From Pleurotus djamor (Eukaryota > Basidiomycota > Agaricomycetes > Agaricales > Pleurotaceae), in NCBI GenBank assembly GCA_029747585.1, contig JAPEVF010000016.1, positions 80,896 to 144,895 of the forward strand: a stretch of DNA of 64,000 nt, in the 5' to 3' direction. The notes beneath the pieces were generated by a model. That model was not told the DNA's origin. It saw only the letters and a program-made list of their open reading frames with translations, and did not search any database. The position numbers were made by a program, and so were the translations under genes. Shown piece after piece: positions 10,049 through 21,173 of this stretch (position 1 is the first letter of the stretch; every line of letters begins with the position of its first letter).

Positions 10049-11920
10049 CTAGAAGGATATGCCGATGGCAGAAGCAAAATTGATAATTAGCCCAACTTTC
10101 TCAACATTGCGGCGCGCAGCCTCATCCACAATTTTCTGCTTCTGACGCAGAGACGCCATCCATTCGCTCATCTGATCTAGTGCCTGGGGATCAATACACC
10201 CCTCTTTCTTCAGTTTCTCATACCTCATCCTGAGGACCCGAATGGTGTGCATTATGTGGCCAGAGAAACTGCCAGACAAGGCAAGTTTGCTGTACGTGAA
10301 GCAAAGACGACCGAGGGTATCTTTATCGGCGACCATGGCAGCACGAAGAGATATGATCCTCTCGTCGATCTGTTTCCTAAGGATGGCGGCGCGTCCTACT
10401 TCAGAGGTCGCCATTTCGTAGCGAGCTTTTGCCTCCGAATCTTCCATAGTCTCAATTTTCTCTTTCTTAGTCCATCGTGACTTGTAGTGTTGATGAAGAG
10501 CGGATGAATGACCACAGACACGGCATACATGTCCACCGTCGTCCTTGAAGATTCTTCTTCGATCGAAAGCTATGCAGAAGGCCCCAATGACTGAACGATC
10601 GAGGGTGAATGGGACACCGCACCCTATGTGGCAGTTCGAGTAACAATTGCCAACGAGGCAGAGCGTGTTGTGTTTATCTGTAGGCTCATGCTCGAAGAAT
10701 GGCTTTTTCATGACGGTCCTGAACTCTTCGTTCAGCTTTTGGATCTGGTGAGGCTCAGATAAGTTCGACATTCCACAGACTGAGACTACACACTAGCACG
10801 CGAACGGTACTAACCTGCTGCTGGGCTTCGATCTCTCTCTTCACTTTGACGAGGTTGCTCATCTCATCCTCTTGTTGGTCCAGACGAGCCTGGATATTAT
10901 TGATGGACGCATCGATATCCTGACTCATCTGGTAAAGACGGTCGATCTCCTTAGTCGGCTGGACTTGTCGTTCACTTTGCCAACGAAATAATAGGTTCAA
11001 GGTCTTCAGTGTTTTCATATACGAGGACCGAGTGGCTTGATACATCTCCTCCAGTATCTCTTCGTCTGGGGGGTAGTCTGCGTGCACATTGCTTTGATAT
11101 TTTAGCCATCCAGCGAATGGATTATCCATTGTCCATAACTTTGCATTTCGTAAGCTCGGATGCAAAGCATTGCGTTTGAAATTGAATTGCAAAGGGTTTG
11201 ACACCATAGTGAAGATGAACGCGATGTTGTCCACGATAGAGTTTGGGAACATGCCAGAAATGATATTTAGTGCGTAGTCCGTTGCTACGCCTAGACGCTC
11301 CTGTGTACCGTTGGCGAGAATGACGATTGAATCGATTGTCGCTATGTAGTAGAAAATATGTTGGCTTCTCGCGCGTACAGAGTCATGATCTCTCCGATAG
11401 GCTTACCTACTTTGTCCTTAATAGCTTCAGCGATGGCGGCTTTGTGTTTATTGTCATACTCAATACCTCGAGTATCAGCCAGCCCAGGCGTGTCCAAGAT
11501 ACGAACTTCGTGCCCGTTCGCACATTGGACAGCATAAAGCTTCGGTTCGTTTGTCTGACTTCCGGTGACAGACCCACCTGCCTCGTTATCAACGATGTGG
11601 GCGGGGGTAAAATCTTCGAGTTTTCGCCCGGCACATATGTTGGCGAGTAAGTCTAAGAATGCCGTTTTCCCAACGCCTGTTTCACCGATCAGCAAGATAG
11701 TCATTGTTTTCTTCTTCCATGGTTTCAGGGTCATCCCTGAATTGTCGACTTCAGGGGTCGGTATGATGGCGGTAACGTCGTGCACGCCGTGGAGAGGCTC
11801 TTCAGAAGTAGATGGCGGTGGGTCAACATTGTTGCTCGGAGTTTCATTTAAAGCGGATGGCGGGTGAGCATGGCCATCGGGAGTGTTGGTTGGGGTGGGT
11901 GGATCGACTTGGACTGTCAT
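10049..11920 (-). CDS. AIG1/septin-like P-loop GTPase, copy 2
   Basis: Three exons: 11920-11407, 11341-10815 and 10744-10049 (578 residues). A Pro/Ser/Thr-rich N-terminus of about 65 residues, longer than in copy 1, precedes GETGVGKTAFLDLL and the G3 motif LDTPGLADTRG. Exon 2 has exactly the same length (527 nt) as in copies 1 and 3. The block FTMVSNPLQFNFKR replaces a standard G4 motif. The PTKEIDRLYQM helix and the Cys/His cluster (HNTLCLVGNCYSNC and later CRVCGHSSALHQH) are present. The last residues are not basic or CaaX-like, so no lipid anchor is predicted. The 3' end faces SNTX-like copy 1, leaving 121 bp between stop codons. The reading frame is intact and key P-loop residues are kept, so it is probably functional. 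Confidence 0.82.
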
Positions 11921-12178
11921 GACTGTGGGAAGTGGTTGAATTCATTAAGCTGGGGAGATCCTGACCTTTTATCTGTCGTACATGCTGTTCGACAATGCTT
12001 CATCAAGTCGAGAAGGTCTGCGGTGGTTGGGCATGTAGCTGCGCTGGTCCGCAGTGAGCTTTCGTGCGGGGGCTTGCATGTGCGATGGATCCGATAAGAA
12101 GGCACGTCAACGTTTGAACAATCAGAGTGGATGATGAAAAGAAATCCATAACACACTATAGGAAGAATAGGTCGATGT
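11921..12178. other. Spacer between GTPase copies 2 and 3
   Basis: 258 bp containing the putative promoter of copy 2 (a TATA-like GATAAAA on the minus strand near 11967) and the 3' flank of copy 3. No gene is seen. Confidence 0.4.
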
Positions 12179-14015
12179 CTACATGGTTATACCAATGTAT
12201 GAGGCAATGGTGCTGAGCACACCAACCTTCGCAGTATTGCGACGCGTAGCTTCCTCTACAATCTTCTTCTTCTTCTGCAGAGACTCTATCCTGTCATTCA
12301 TTCGTTCAAGAGAATCGGCGTCAGAGCCTTCTTTCTTGATCTTCTCATATCTGATCCGGAGTAGGTTGATGGCATGCGCAATGTGACCAGAGAAACTGCC
12401 AGACAAGGCAAGCTTGTTGTACCTGTAGCAGAGGCGACTCAGGGATTCTTCATCAGTGACCATTGCTGTGCGAAGCTGCACAATCTTCTGGTCAATCTGT
12501 TCTTTGAGGATCGCGATCCGCTCGACTTCGGAGGACGCTTTCTCGTATCGAGACTTCGCCTCGGAGTCTTCCGTTGTTTCTGTCTTCTCCGTCTTTACCC
12601 ACTGTGAACGGTAGTGTTGATGAAGCATTGATGAATGTCCGCACACAATGCACAGGAATCCGTTGTCGACTTCGCTTCTCCTGCTCTGGTAGAAGGCCCA
12701 ACAATCACGTCCAAGCTCAGATCGATCGAGCGTGAACGCAAGATGGCAAGGTGTATGACAGTTCGAGTAACAGTTGCCTGCGACACAAAGTGTATGGTGA
12801 TTGTCGGAAGCTTGATGCTCATAGAATGGCTTCTTCATGANCAGTCTTAAACTCTTCGTTGACCTTCTGGATCTATTCGTGATGTGAGTCTCGACTAGAG
12901 TTATGCATATGTATATACTCTACTCACCTGTCGCTGTGCAGCTATGTCGTTCTGTACCTTAACCAAGCGCTTCATTTCGTCTTCTTGCTGATTTAAACGG
13001 CCAAGGATGTTGCTTATCGCTGCCTCCATCAGTTGAGTCATCTGATAGAGGTCATTGATCTCTTTCGTAGGTTGAAGCTGTCTTTCATCTTGCCATCGGA
13101 AGAATGCGTTCAAGGTCTTCAACGTTTTGGCGTAGGTTGATTGAACGACGTCGAACATCTCCTCCATAAACTCTTGGTCCGGAGGATATTTCGAGTGCAT
13201 GTGGCTGTGATATTTGAGCCATCCAGCCAGAGGGTTGTCGATCGTCCAGATCTTCGCCTGGCGTAAGCAGGGGTGTAATGCCTCGCGCCGGAAGTTGAAT
13301 TGCAGAGGGTTGGCCACCATCGTAAAGAGGAACGCGATATTATTGATGATGGAGTTGGGAAACATGCCAGCGATGACAGCAAGGGTGTATTCCGTCGCCA
13401 CGCCCAAGCGCTCTTGCGTACCATTTGCAAGGATAATGATAGAATCTATTACCTCTGTCACGGAGAGATGAACATGTGGAGTCATTGAGGGCATTCGGGA
13501 GCACTGACCTGCCTTGGTCTTGATGGCTTCCGCAATCGCCTCCTTGTGTCTGTTGTCGTAGTCGATTCCACGGGTGTCAGCCAGTCCTGGTGTATCTAGC
13601 ACTCGGACTTCATGGCCGTTAGCGCAGATGATCGTGTACAGCTTGGGCTCATTGGTCTGACTACCCGCTGAGGAGCCTCCAGCCTCGTTAGTCTTGACGT
13701 GGACAGGAGCGAAATCCTCGAACTTGCGGCCGGCGCAGACATTCGCAAGGAGGTCAAGGAATGCGGTCTTGCCGACCCCGGTTTCTCCAATGAGGAGGAT
13801 AGTGATCGTCTTCTTTTTCCACGGAACCAAGGTCATCTTGGAATTGTCGATATCTGAAGCCTCATTGGCTGGGTCACGACGGAAAGCTTGGTAAACGGGC
13901 GGTGGGTCGCTGCATGAGGGAACGCGTCAGTTGGATGTCATGAGTAGAACATTGCAACGCACATGGGTGGGGAAGTCTTTGACGGAGTAACTGGGTCACG
14001 TATTTGGGAGATCAT
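12179..14015 (-). CDS. AIG1/septin-like P-loop GTPase, copy 3
   Basis: Four exons: 14015-13963, 13909-13509, 13454-12928 and 12872-12179. An extra short first exon (MISQIRDPVTPSKTSPP) replaces the longer leader of the other copies. P-loop GETGVGKT, G3 LDTPGLADTRG, the FTMVANPLQFNF block, the PTKEINDLYQM helix and the Cys/His cluster are all kept. One undetermined base at 12841 makes the summed exon length one over a multiple of three compared with the paralogues, so it is probably a spurious extra call. Without it the protein would be about 557 residues. The second intron (13508-13455) is 54 nt with no stop, so its retention would keep the frame. A TATAAATAC box sits at 14079-14071. Confidence 0.8.
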
Positions 14016-14763
14016 TGTTGTGAGAAGCACTTGAGACTTGGAGTTTGAGGAAGGACGGTATTGGCGTAGGTATTTATACCACAGAAAGCTGAGCGCTACC
14101 GACGTTTGGTAGTTGGTGTATCGTGTCGTCTGCTCGACTGAAGGCGACACGATGCAAAGGTGTAGGTGGTCTGGTAGCCAATGAAATACTGAAGACTTAT
14201 CCTGGGTGTTGAATCCGAGGGCGCGTCTAAGCCACGAACCGAAAGTGGAATGATAGCACAGCACGCATGCGTGCAAAATGAAACAGGTGATATCACAGAA
14301 TGAGAAGACAGAAAAGAGTGGGCTGCGTCGAGAACACGTTCCTAAGGAGAGCAACGGTGTGAAACGAAGTTAGCGATGGTAGCTAGAGAAGCACTGGGGC
14401 GTAGTCATCTAGATTCGCCTTCAAGTCAAGTCCGAGCATCCGAACTCGTAAGGAGGTGCAACTACAATGATTGAGGGTTAGCTCAAGCCTGCGAGATCGT
14501 AGGAACACTTACATTGGTAAAATGTTAGACATCGTAACCTGATATGTCTAACAAGTAGCGCGTCAAATATTTCACGATCGCTCCGGTCTATTTGCGAACC
14601 TCTTCACAATGGGGCGCTCGAAGTGAACATGCCCCCAACATGAGCCCACAGGGACTGAATACACAAGCAATAGATAGGAACCTCGGGAGCGGCGTTGAAG
14701 GGAGCTTCAAGCTAGATAAAGAAAGTTCAATCACTTCAAGTTTCCAAACTGACTTATGGACAT
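14016..14763. other. Intergenic region between GTPase copies 3 and 4
   Basis: 748 bp. It holds the TATAAATAC promoter element of copy 3 (14079-14071) and otherwise A/T- and G-rich unstructured sequence. Open frames are short and unlike any family. No gene, tRNA or transposon was recognised. Confidence 0.45.
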
Positions 14764-16560
14764 TCACTCACAAGATTGAACGGAAGCGCTATGAACGTGC
14801 TTGGTGGTATGTTTCAAGATAGCGGCGTCGAGCCCTTCAGGGATAGACACCGGTCCCTTGACAAGAAGACGCCTCTTCTCTAGCTGAGCGATAACTTCAC
14901 GGGCACGACGAAGCTCCTCCGCTGCACAACCTTCTTTCTTCATCTCTTCGTATCTTCTTCGCGCAACTCTGATAGTTTGCAAAAGCGACTCAGCGAAGCT
15001 TGGTGACAAGGCGAGCTCTTCGAACATCGACAAAAATAACTGAAGATCATCCTTCAAAAACCCTTCAAGTTCATCAACATCGGTATCGGATGGATCATGG
15101 ACAAGTGACTCGAGCCTTTCGACGATTCGAGATAATCTGTCGATGGCAGTATTAGAACGATGGTGTCGCTGCTCAATGTCGACGTGAATGGTGGTCTGGA
15201 CTGATGGCTTGTCCACCCATTTAGAACGGGAGCGCTCGTGATGCCTCGAGGAGTGGGGACATTTGTGACATGTGTATCCCCCCAAAGGAGAAGGTAAGTA
15301 TCCAAATGATCGACATTTGAGTCCAAGGGTATCAGGTCCGATTTGCGGTGAAGAAGGTGCATCATTGCATTCAAGGTGGCAGTTGGAGTGGCATGCATCG
15401 GAAAGGCAAACAGTGTTATACGCATCAGAGGTTTCCCGCGTGAACGAAGATGTAGTCTGTTGAGTCGTGTAACACTGGTTGGCGTCACGGACCTGACCAG
15501 GATAAGTGTCTCAATTGATTGTAGTCGACGGGAAATGTGCAGAACCAACCTTCGTTTGTGAACGAATAATATCGCGCAATCCAGCGGCGTGACCTTGATC
15601 GATATGATGATAAGCGTTGGCGATGAGGAGGTCCAGATAGGCATCAATGATTCTAGATACTCCGCAAAGTTCGTGGATGGGCTCGACGGGTATAGGCGCT
15701 CGTCGGTCTAGCCAGTCAAAGAAGTGGCCCATCGTCTCCTGCGCTTTCTCATACACACCGATAACGGAACTGTGTATCTCTTCTAGATGTTCCATGTGTG
15801 AATGGTCATTGCTGTTCAGGTAGGACATGTACATTATCCAGCCTGGCATCGGATTGTCCATCATCCAAAATTGACATTTGCGGAAGAGCGGGTGGAGGGT
15901 CTTGTGGTTGAAGCTGAAGTGAAGAGGTCCAGGAACGTTGGTGTACAAGAACGCGATGTGGTGTAAGAAGTCCGAAGGGAAGATATTCAAGAGGACGGAC
16001 AATGCGTATTCGGTTTCGATGGACAAGTCCGGCTTCATACCGTCGATCAAGACCACGATACAGTCAATGGTTTCTGTGATCAAAGAAGTGAATTTCTCGT
16101 AGAAATGACCCCATGACGACCCACCTGTGGAATTCAATATGGATTGGTAGATAGCCGTCCGATGCGCTATCTCATCGTCAAGACCGCGAATGTTTGTGAA
16201 TTGAGGGATGTCAAGGACTTCAAGCTTCTTTCCTGCCCGTCCAAATAATCTGTAGCGTCTTGAAGTAGTGCTCGCTATATCGCTTAGCCCTGAAGAGACA
16301 ACGGCGCTGGTCTGCCCAGAAGTCAAATCCTCGAGCTGTCGATCGTAGCATATATTGGTAAGGAGGTCACGGAACGAAGCCCTGCTGATGGCAGAGTCTC
16401 CGATGAGAAGAATCGTCTTTGAGGGTCTCTGCCATGAACTGGTTGCCACTTTCTTTGGCAAGCTAGGTGAGGGAGGATCCGTATCTTCGGACGTAGATGT
16501 AGCCACCGACGAGACAAGGGCACCGCGAAGAGCTACCTCACGCGCTTGGTTTTCCGTCAT
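14764..16560 (-). CDS. Degenerate GTPase (pseudo-GTPase), copy 4 of the AIG1/septin-like family
   Basis: Three exons: 16560-16125, 16073-15550 and 15492-14764, giving 562 residues with an intact frame. Intron positions and exon lengths match the paralogues (exon 2 is 524 nt against 527). The region equivalent to GETGVGKTA reads GDSAISRAS, so the P-loop Lys and the Gly-Lys-Thr triplet are gone. The G3 region reads LDIPQFTNIRG, losing the Gly of DxxG. The Cys/His cluster is recognisable but altered (AYNTVCLSDACHSNCHLEC, then CHKCPHSSRHHE). Nucleotide binding is therefore doubtful although the fold appears kept. The start MTENQAREV is chosen because it places the P-loop region at the family's usual distance. 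The frame stays open 543 nt further upstream without similarity. The first intron (51 nt) contains no stop. Confidence 0.75.
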
Positions 16561-17299
16561 TTCCGTTCTACTGAAGTTATCTATGGTATCCAGAAAGAGG
16601 GAACTTTGTTCTGGATCAGCTGGATGGCAAAGCCAGGGATTTTCAAGCGTTACGCACACAGGAAACGGCCTTGATCCAGTCCAAGAAGCATCAGAACCCC
16701 GAAGCTTTGAGTGAAGAGAGCGGCGAGGCGTACATAATAGCCCTGAAAACGCGTGAAGAAACTTTCTCAATCTTTTCAACAGCAGAAGTGGTAGAAGGCA
16801 TTGTGAGATGTTTGGACCTGTGCATCCATTCCTGACCACAGTTATACCCAATGCTCGAGCTTTGGCATGGCCGAGAGCAATGTCACTAAACATGCGACCG
16901 CAAGTGCACAAATGTGGATGAGAAAAAGGACTCGATGGGCCGATGAACCAGCCCCAGCCCGACTCCCCAAGCAAGTGAAAGAGAGGTCTGGTTTCATCTG
17001 GATAGGCTGTCTGCCAATTCGTATGACGGTCTACAATTTTGAAAAGAATATGATTGGAATATGATGGTGGTGGTGACGCGACAGGACTTTTTCCATCCTT
17101 CAAGCTTCAAATTCAATATCCTGGGAACACCTTTGTGACTGTGAGAAAAGACTTCCCAACGCGGTCATACTAGCAGTCACGACGTGTACCGCGGCCATCT
17201 CTGACGTTGAGTATAGACCTTCCTGTTCATCGACCAGCACATCGAGCACGTCGCGTTGCCAAAGCCCAAAAGCATAGCTGAATATCAACACAACTCACT
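16561..17299. other. Divergent intergenic region, GTPase copy 4 / coatomer delta
   Basis: 739 bp upstream of both flanking genes. The minus strand is open from 17103 to the chosen start of GTPase copy 4. That extension has no family similarity and reads like promoter or UTR sequence, so I leave it non-coding. The coatomer promoter should lie at its right end. Confidence 0.4.
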
Positions 17300-19239
17300 A
17301 TGGTGAGTTCACTTGACCTGACATATCAAACGGCGGTGCTGATGTAGGACACGTCAGGTCGTCCTTGCTGCCTCGATATGTACCAAGGGCGGAAAAGGTG
17401 CAGTTACGCGTTGCTTTCAACGATGTGGACGACTTTACTCAGATCTGACGCCTAACAGCTGTGCTCTCTCGTCAATTCCGTGATATGACCCGTGCTCGCA
17501 TCGAATCGCTGCTTGCTTCATTCCCAAAGCTTGTTCCAACGAATACTCAGCATACAACTGTCGAAACGGCCGACGTTCGTTTCGTCTACCAACCTCTGGA
17601 AGAACTATATATTCTGTTGATCACTAACAAGGCCTCGAATATTCTTCAAGACAATGAAACTCTGCATCTCTTCGCTCGTGTCGTTTCTGACCTCTGCAGA
17701 GGGTCGATCGATGAGCTAGAAATTACCCGCAATGCGCTCGAATTGCTCGGTGCTTTCGATGAAATCATCAGCTACGGATATAGAGAGAATGTTAACTTGA
17801 TGCAAGTGAAGAGCGTCCTGGAGATGGAGAGTCACGAAGAAAAGATCCAAGAAATCATTGCCAGAGTGCGTACAATCCATTTTCTTGCCCGTAGACTTTG
17901 CTCACGTCCAGCAGAATAAGGAAGCTGAGGCCAAAGAAGAATTGAAAAGGCGCGCCAAACAGTTGGAGATGCAGCGCCGCGAGCAGCAGAGGAGGGCAGC
18001 CGGCTCTAGCTCGGGTGGTGGAAGTTATCTGGGCGGAGGCGTTACAGGATACTCGCCTATTCCCCAGCCTCCTCCGGAACCGATTCGCTCTGTTCCCTCG
18101 CAATCCATTTCGCAGTCTACGCCTCGTGCACCTGCTTTCAAAGGTTCAGGCATGAAGCTTGGAAGCAAGAAGACGAAGCAAGCTGAGCTCATCGATGCCC
18201 TTGGTGGCGAAGTTCTTGCTACTACACCTTTGATGTCTGAAGTATCTGCACCACCAACACCTTCGATTTCTGCTCCTCCAGAACCCAAGAGCGAGCGTGG
18301 AAGCTTGCCAGAAGTTGACCAGGAGAGGTTCGCAGGTTTCTTGTCCAATAATGTCGCATATATGTTAATCCCGAGGTGCTTTCCAACCGTCTAGTGTCCA
18401 TATCGCGATCAAAGAGCAAATCTCACTCTCACTGCTTCGTGACGGAGGTGTTGAATCCATGGAGATCAAGGGTGACATGAACTTGAACATTTCAGATGCC
18501 GATTTCGCGCACCTCAGGATAACCCTGGCCCCCTCCTCTAATGATGGAATCCCAGCAAGTGCATTACAATTCAAGCAGCATCCGAACGTGGCCAAGTTTG
18601 CTCCTGGGCAAGAACGAGTTGTCGCGTTGAAGGACCCTTCGAGAGCGTTCCCTGTGAACCAAAGCTTGGCTGTGTTGAAGTGGAGGTATGCCGGTACGGA
18701 TGAAAGCAACGTCCCACTATCGAGTAAGTCGCTACGCTCTGCCTTTTGTTTTCCAGCTTCTCACTGATACGGCCTGCAATTTAGTCAACTGCTGGCCATC
18801 TCCATCCAACGATGGAACTTGCGAGGTCAACATCGAGTACGAACTAGAGAACAAAAATGTCGAATTATACGACGTTGTCATTGCCATTCCCCTACCGTGA
18901 GCCTTCTCCACCTTTTCGTTGTACCACTCTTAACAGTCGCGATTTAGTGCTGGTTCTTACCCTACAGTCCCTTCGCACACAGGATCTTGGTCACTTGACC
19001 CAGACTCTCACTCCCTTGCCTGGTCAATTCCTCACGTTTCGCCTGATGAGTCCTCTGGCTCGCTGACCTTCACTGTCGGTGGAGACGATGTCGGTGCCTT
19101 CTTCCCCGTTGAAGTAACGTTCGTTGCCAAGGGCAGTCTGGCTGGTGTAGCCGTCGCTGGTGTCTCCAAGGTCGACGGATCGCCGTCCCCTTATTCGGTA
19201 GATTCATATGTTCTAGTCGATCAGTATCTTGTTGTGTAA
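17300..19239 (+). CDS. RET2: Coatomer subunit delta (delta-COP)
   Basis: Delta-COP of the COPI coat, acting in retrograde Golgi-to-ER vesicle transport on Golgi membranes. Seven exons: 17300-17302, 17358-17397, 17459-17865, 17915-18327, 18395-18723, 18785-18896 and 18948-19239, giving 531 residues (close to other delta-COPs). Exon 1 codes only the start Met. The next residues VVLAASICTKGGKAVLSRQF are the classic start of the longin domain. A charged helix (NKEAEAKEELKRRAKQLE) and a Gly/Pro/Ser-rich linker follow, with the conserved MKLGSKK (arcain-type) motif. The C-terminal mu-homology domain runs from SVHIAIKEQISL to the end and includes CWPSPSNDGTCEVNIEYEL and the terminal VDSYVLVDQY. It is a single-copy housekeeping gene inside the accessory block. 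Confidence 0.95.
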
Positions 19240-19732
19240 AGTACGAAGTGGAAAATTGTTGGTCTTTATGGTGAGTTCTGTTGTATTTATCGTCTCTCCG
19301 AAGTTCACCCTTGTGTGTAGATTATCCTCCTTCTGTAGATCCTTGGTGGAGCCATCCAATTACATCCTCGTCATAGGCGATAGCTGTTACCAATGTGCTA
19401 CCAGCACGCTGCAACCACGTCTCTCTTTTACGAGGTACTGATGACTCGACTCAGTTCGACAGGCGGTCAGGTGTGGCACCCCTAAGTGTGGGTGGTCGTG
19501 GGCGTCGGCATCCCTTATATGGTAAATGGCGCGCTTGATGATGACTACGTCGTCAAACTCGGCGTAGTAAGGTGGCTCGAGCACATACTATATCCATCTC
19601 CCCGTTTCCCATCGATTCCCTTGACATTATGTATAAAAAGCCGGGGGGGTCGTTTGCTTGGATCCCCATCATTTCTTTCGGATTTCCACTTCCTCATCAA
19701 CTGGTCTTTTCACTTTCCTAATCTCCCCAGCA
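19240..19732. other. Intergenic, with pirin core promoter
   Basis: No gene is seen. A TATAAAA element at 19632-19638 lies about 100 bp before the pirin start codon and is followed by a pyrimidine-rich stretch (19670-19725), a usual fungal transcript-start context. Confidence 0.5.
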
Positions 19733-20764
19733 ATGCCTAGTCTCGCACCTATCAAATTCCTTGCTCGTCGCAGTGCTGAACGCGGACACGCAGATCATGG
19801 ATGGTTGAAGACTTTCCACACTTTCTCGTTTGCTATGTAAGGATGTCCTATCTTTGTTCGACAACAGTGACTGACGATCACAATAGGTACCAAGACCGAG
19901 AACATAATCAATTCGGTTCACTTCGTGTTATCAACGAAGACCGTGTTGCACCCAAAACAGGATTTGGAACTCACAGTCATAGAGAGTTCGAAATCTTCTC
20001 CTACGTTGTCGATGGAGAACTCGAGCAGTGAGTATCCGATCTCGAACGACCGCCCTACACCCGATCGCTCATGACCTTGATTATTTTTACAGCAAAGACT
20101 CCATGGGGAACACGGAAATACTAAAGCGTGGTGACCTCCAGCTCACTTCCGCTGGTACCGGTATCAGCCACAGCGAAAAGGCTCATGGCTCGAAACAAGT
20201 ACACTTCCTCCAGATATGGAGTTTGCCTAGCACCAGTCGCTTGACACCTAAGTACTTCACCAGGCACGTTTCTCGCCACCTTTCTACTCTAGCTTCCAAA
20301 GCTAATGCTCATGGCTTTTCACCATTATTAGACACTTCTCTGATGAAGAGAAGAAGGACAAATTTGTACGAGTGGTCTCCCCGGTTAACGCAGAAGGCGT
20401 TCTAGCAAACTCTCGTGAAGGCTCGGGTCCCGCGCCCGTTCAATCTCCTCTTACACTCTTCGCTACACTACTATCCCCCGGCAAAAGCCTCTCGCATACT
20501 TTCCTCCAACCAAGCGATCCAGATGCTCCTAAACGTCGCAAAGGATACATCCACGTTGTCCAAACTTCTGGTTATCAGCCGGGAAAATCGGCTAAAGCTG
20601 GAGGTGCAGTCATTAAGATCACAGAAGCAGGGATACAAGGCGGGGACGAGCTTGAATTGAGGGAAGGTGATGGAGCTTATATCCTGGCTGAGAGCGGTAA
20701 AGAGTTGGTTGTGGAAAGCATTGGGCCGAAGGTTGCAGAGGTTCTATTGTTTGATTTGGAGTAG
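19733..20764 (+). CDS. Pirin family protein
   Basis: Pirin, a bicupin Fe(II) protein; family members act as nuclear cofactors or quercetinase-like dioxygenases. Four exons: 19733-19836, 19887-20027, 20093-20263 and 20332-20764 (282 residues, the usual pirin length). Metal ligands are visible: H64 and H66 in [11 protein letters not shown]108 and E110 in GTGISHSE, matching the His-x-His...His-x-Glu set of the N-terminal cupin. The C-terminal cupin ([17 protein letters not shown]) is complete. The third intron (20264-20331) begins with GC rather than GT (CCAG then GCACGT). The start is the first ATG in frame with the conserved lead. A TATA box is at 19632-19638. It is located between coatomer delta and an SNTX-like gene, all on the same strand. 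Confidence 0.93.
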
Positions 20765-21173
20765 ACTTACGGACCTTCCGTTTACGCATTTGTACAATAT
20801 GCAAGTCATGTATAGTATTACTAGTAGCTAATCGTTAGATCGGACCTTGACATCTTGAAGAGGCACAAAGGAACGAAAAATTGGAACCTTTCGACTCTCA
20901 TGCGGGCCTTCAAGCAGGTACCTTGTACTTCTGTACATGCAGAGCGCGGGCACCAGGTACATTGGCCCATCAGCAAGCGTCCATCTGGATTCTGTGGGTT
21001 TGGGTTTGAACCAATTCCGGAGACAAACAAGGGGGAGAATCGGACGTACCCACCGGCAGGTCAATCCTAGGAGAGCATAAGTACATCTATATCGAAGGCG
21101 ATGGCGACGAGCAACTTTCTAGACCCGTCGCCGACACCATCTTCGTACTTCCCAGTTGAATTTTGAGGCGATC
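20765..21173. other. Intergenic upstream of SNTX-like copy 2
   Basis: 409 bp with no gene recognised. It does not carry the 18-bp element found before copies 1 and 3, consistent with copy 2 being the more diverged paralogue. Confidence 0.4.

Noticed and set aside
16561..17103. Open extension upstream of GTPase copy 4, adding 181 residues
   Set aside because: No similarity to the paralogues' N-termini and a composition like promoter DNA; the ATG at 16560 gives the family's usual spacing to the P-loop.
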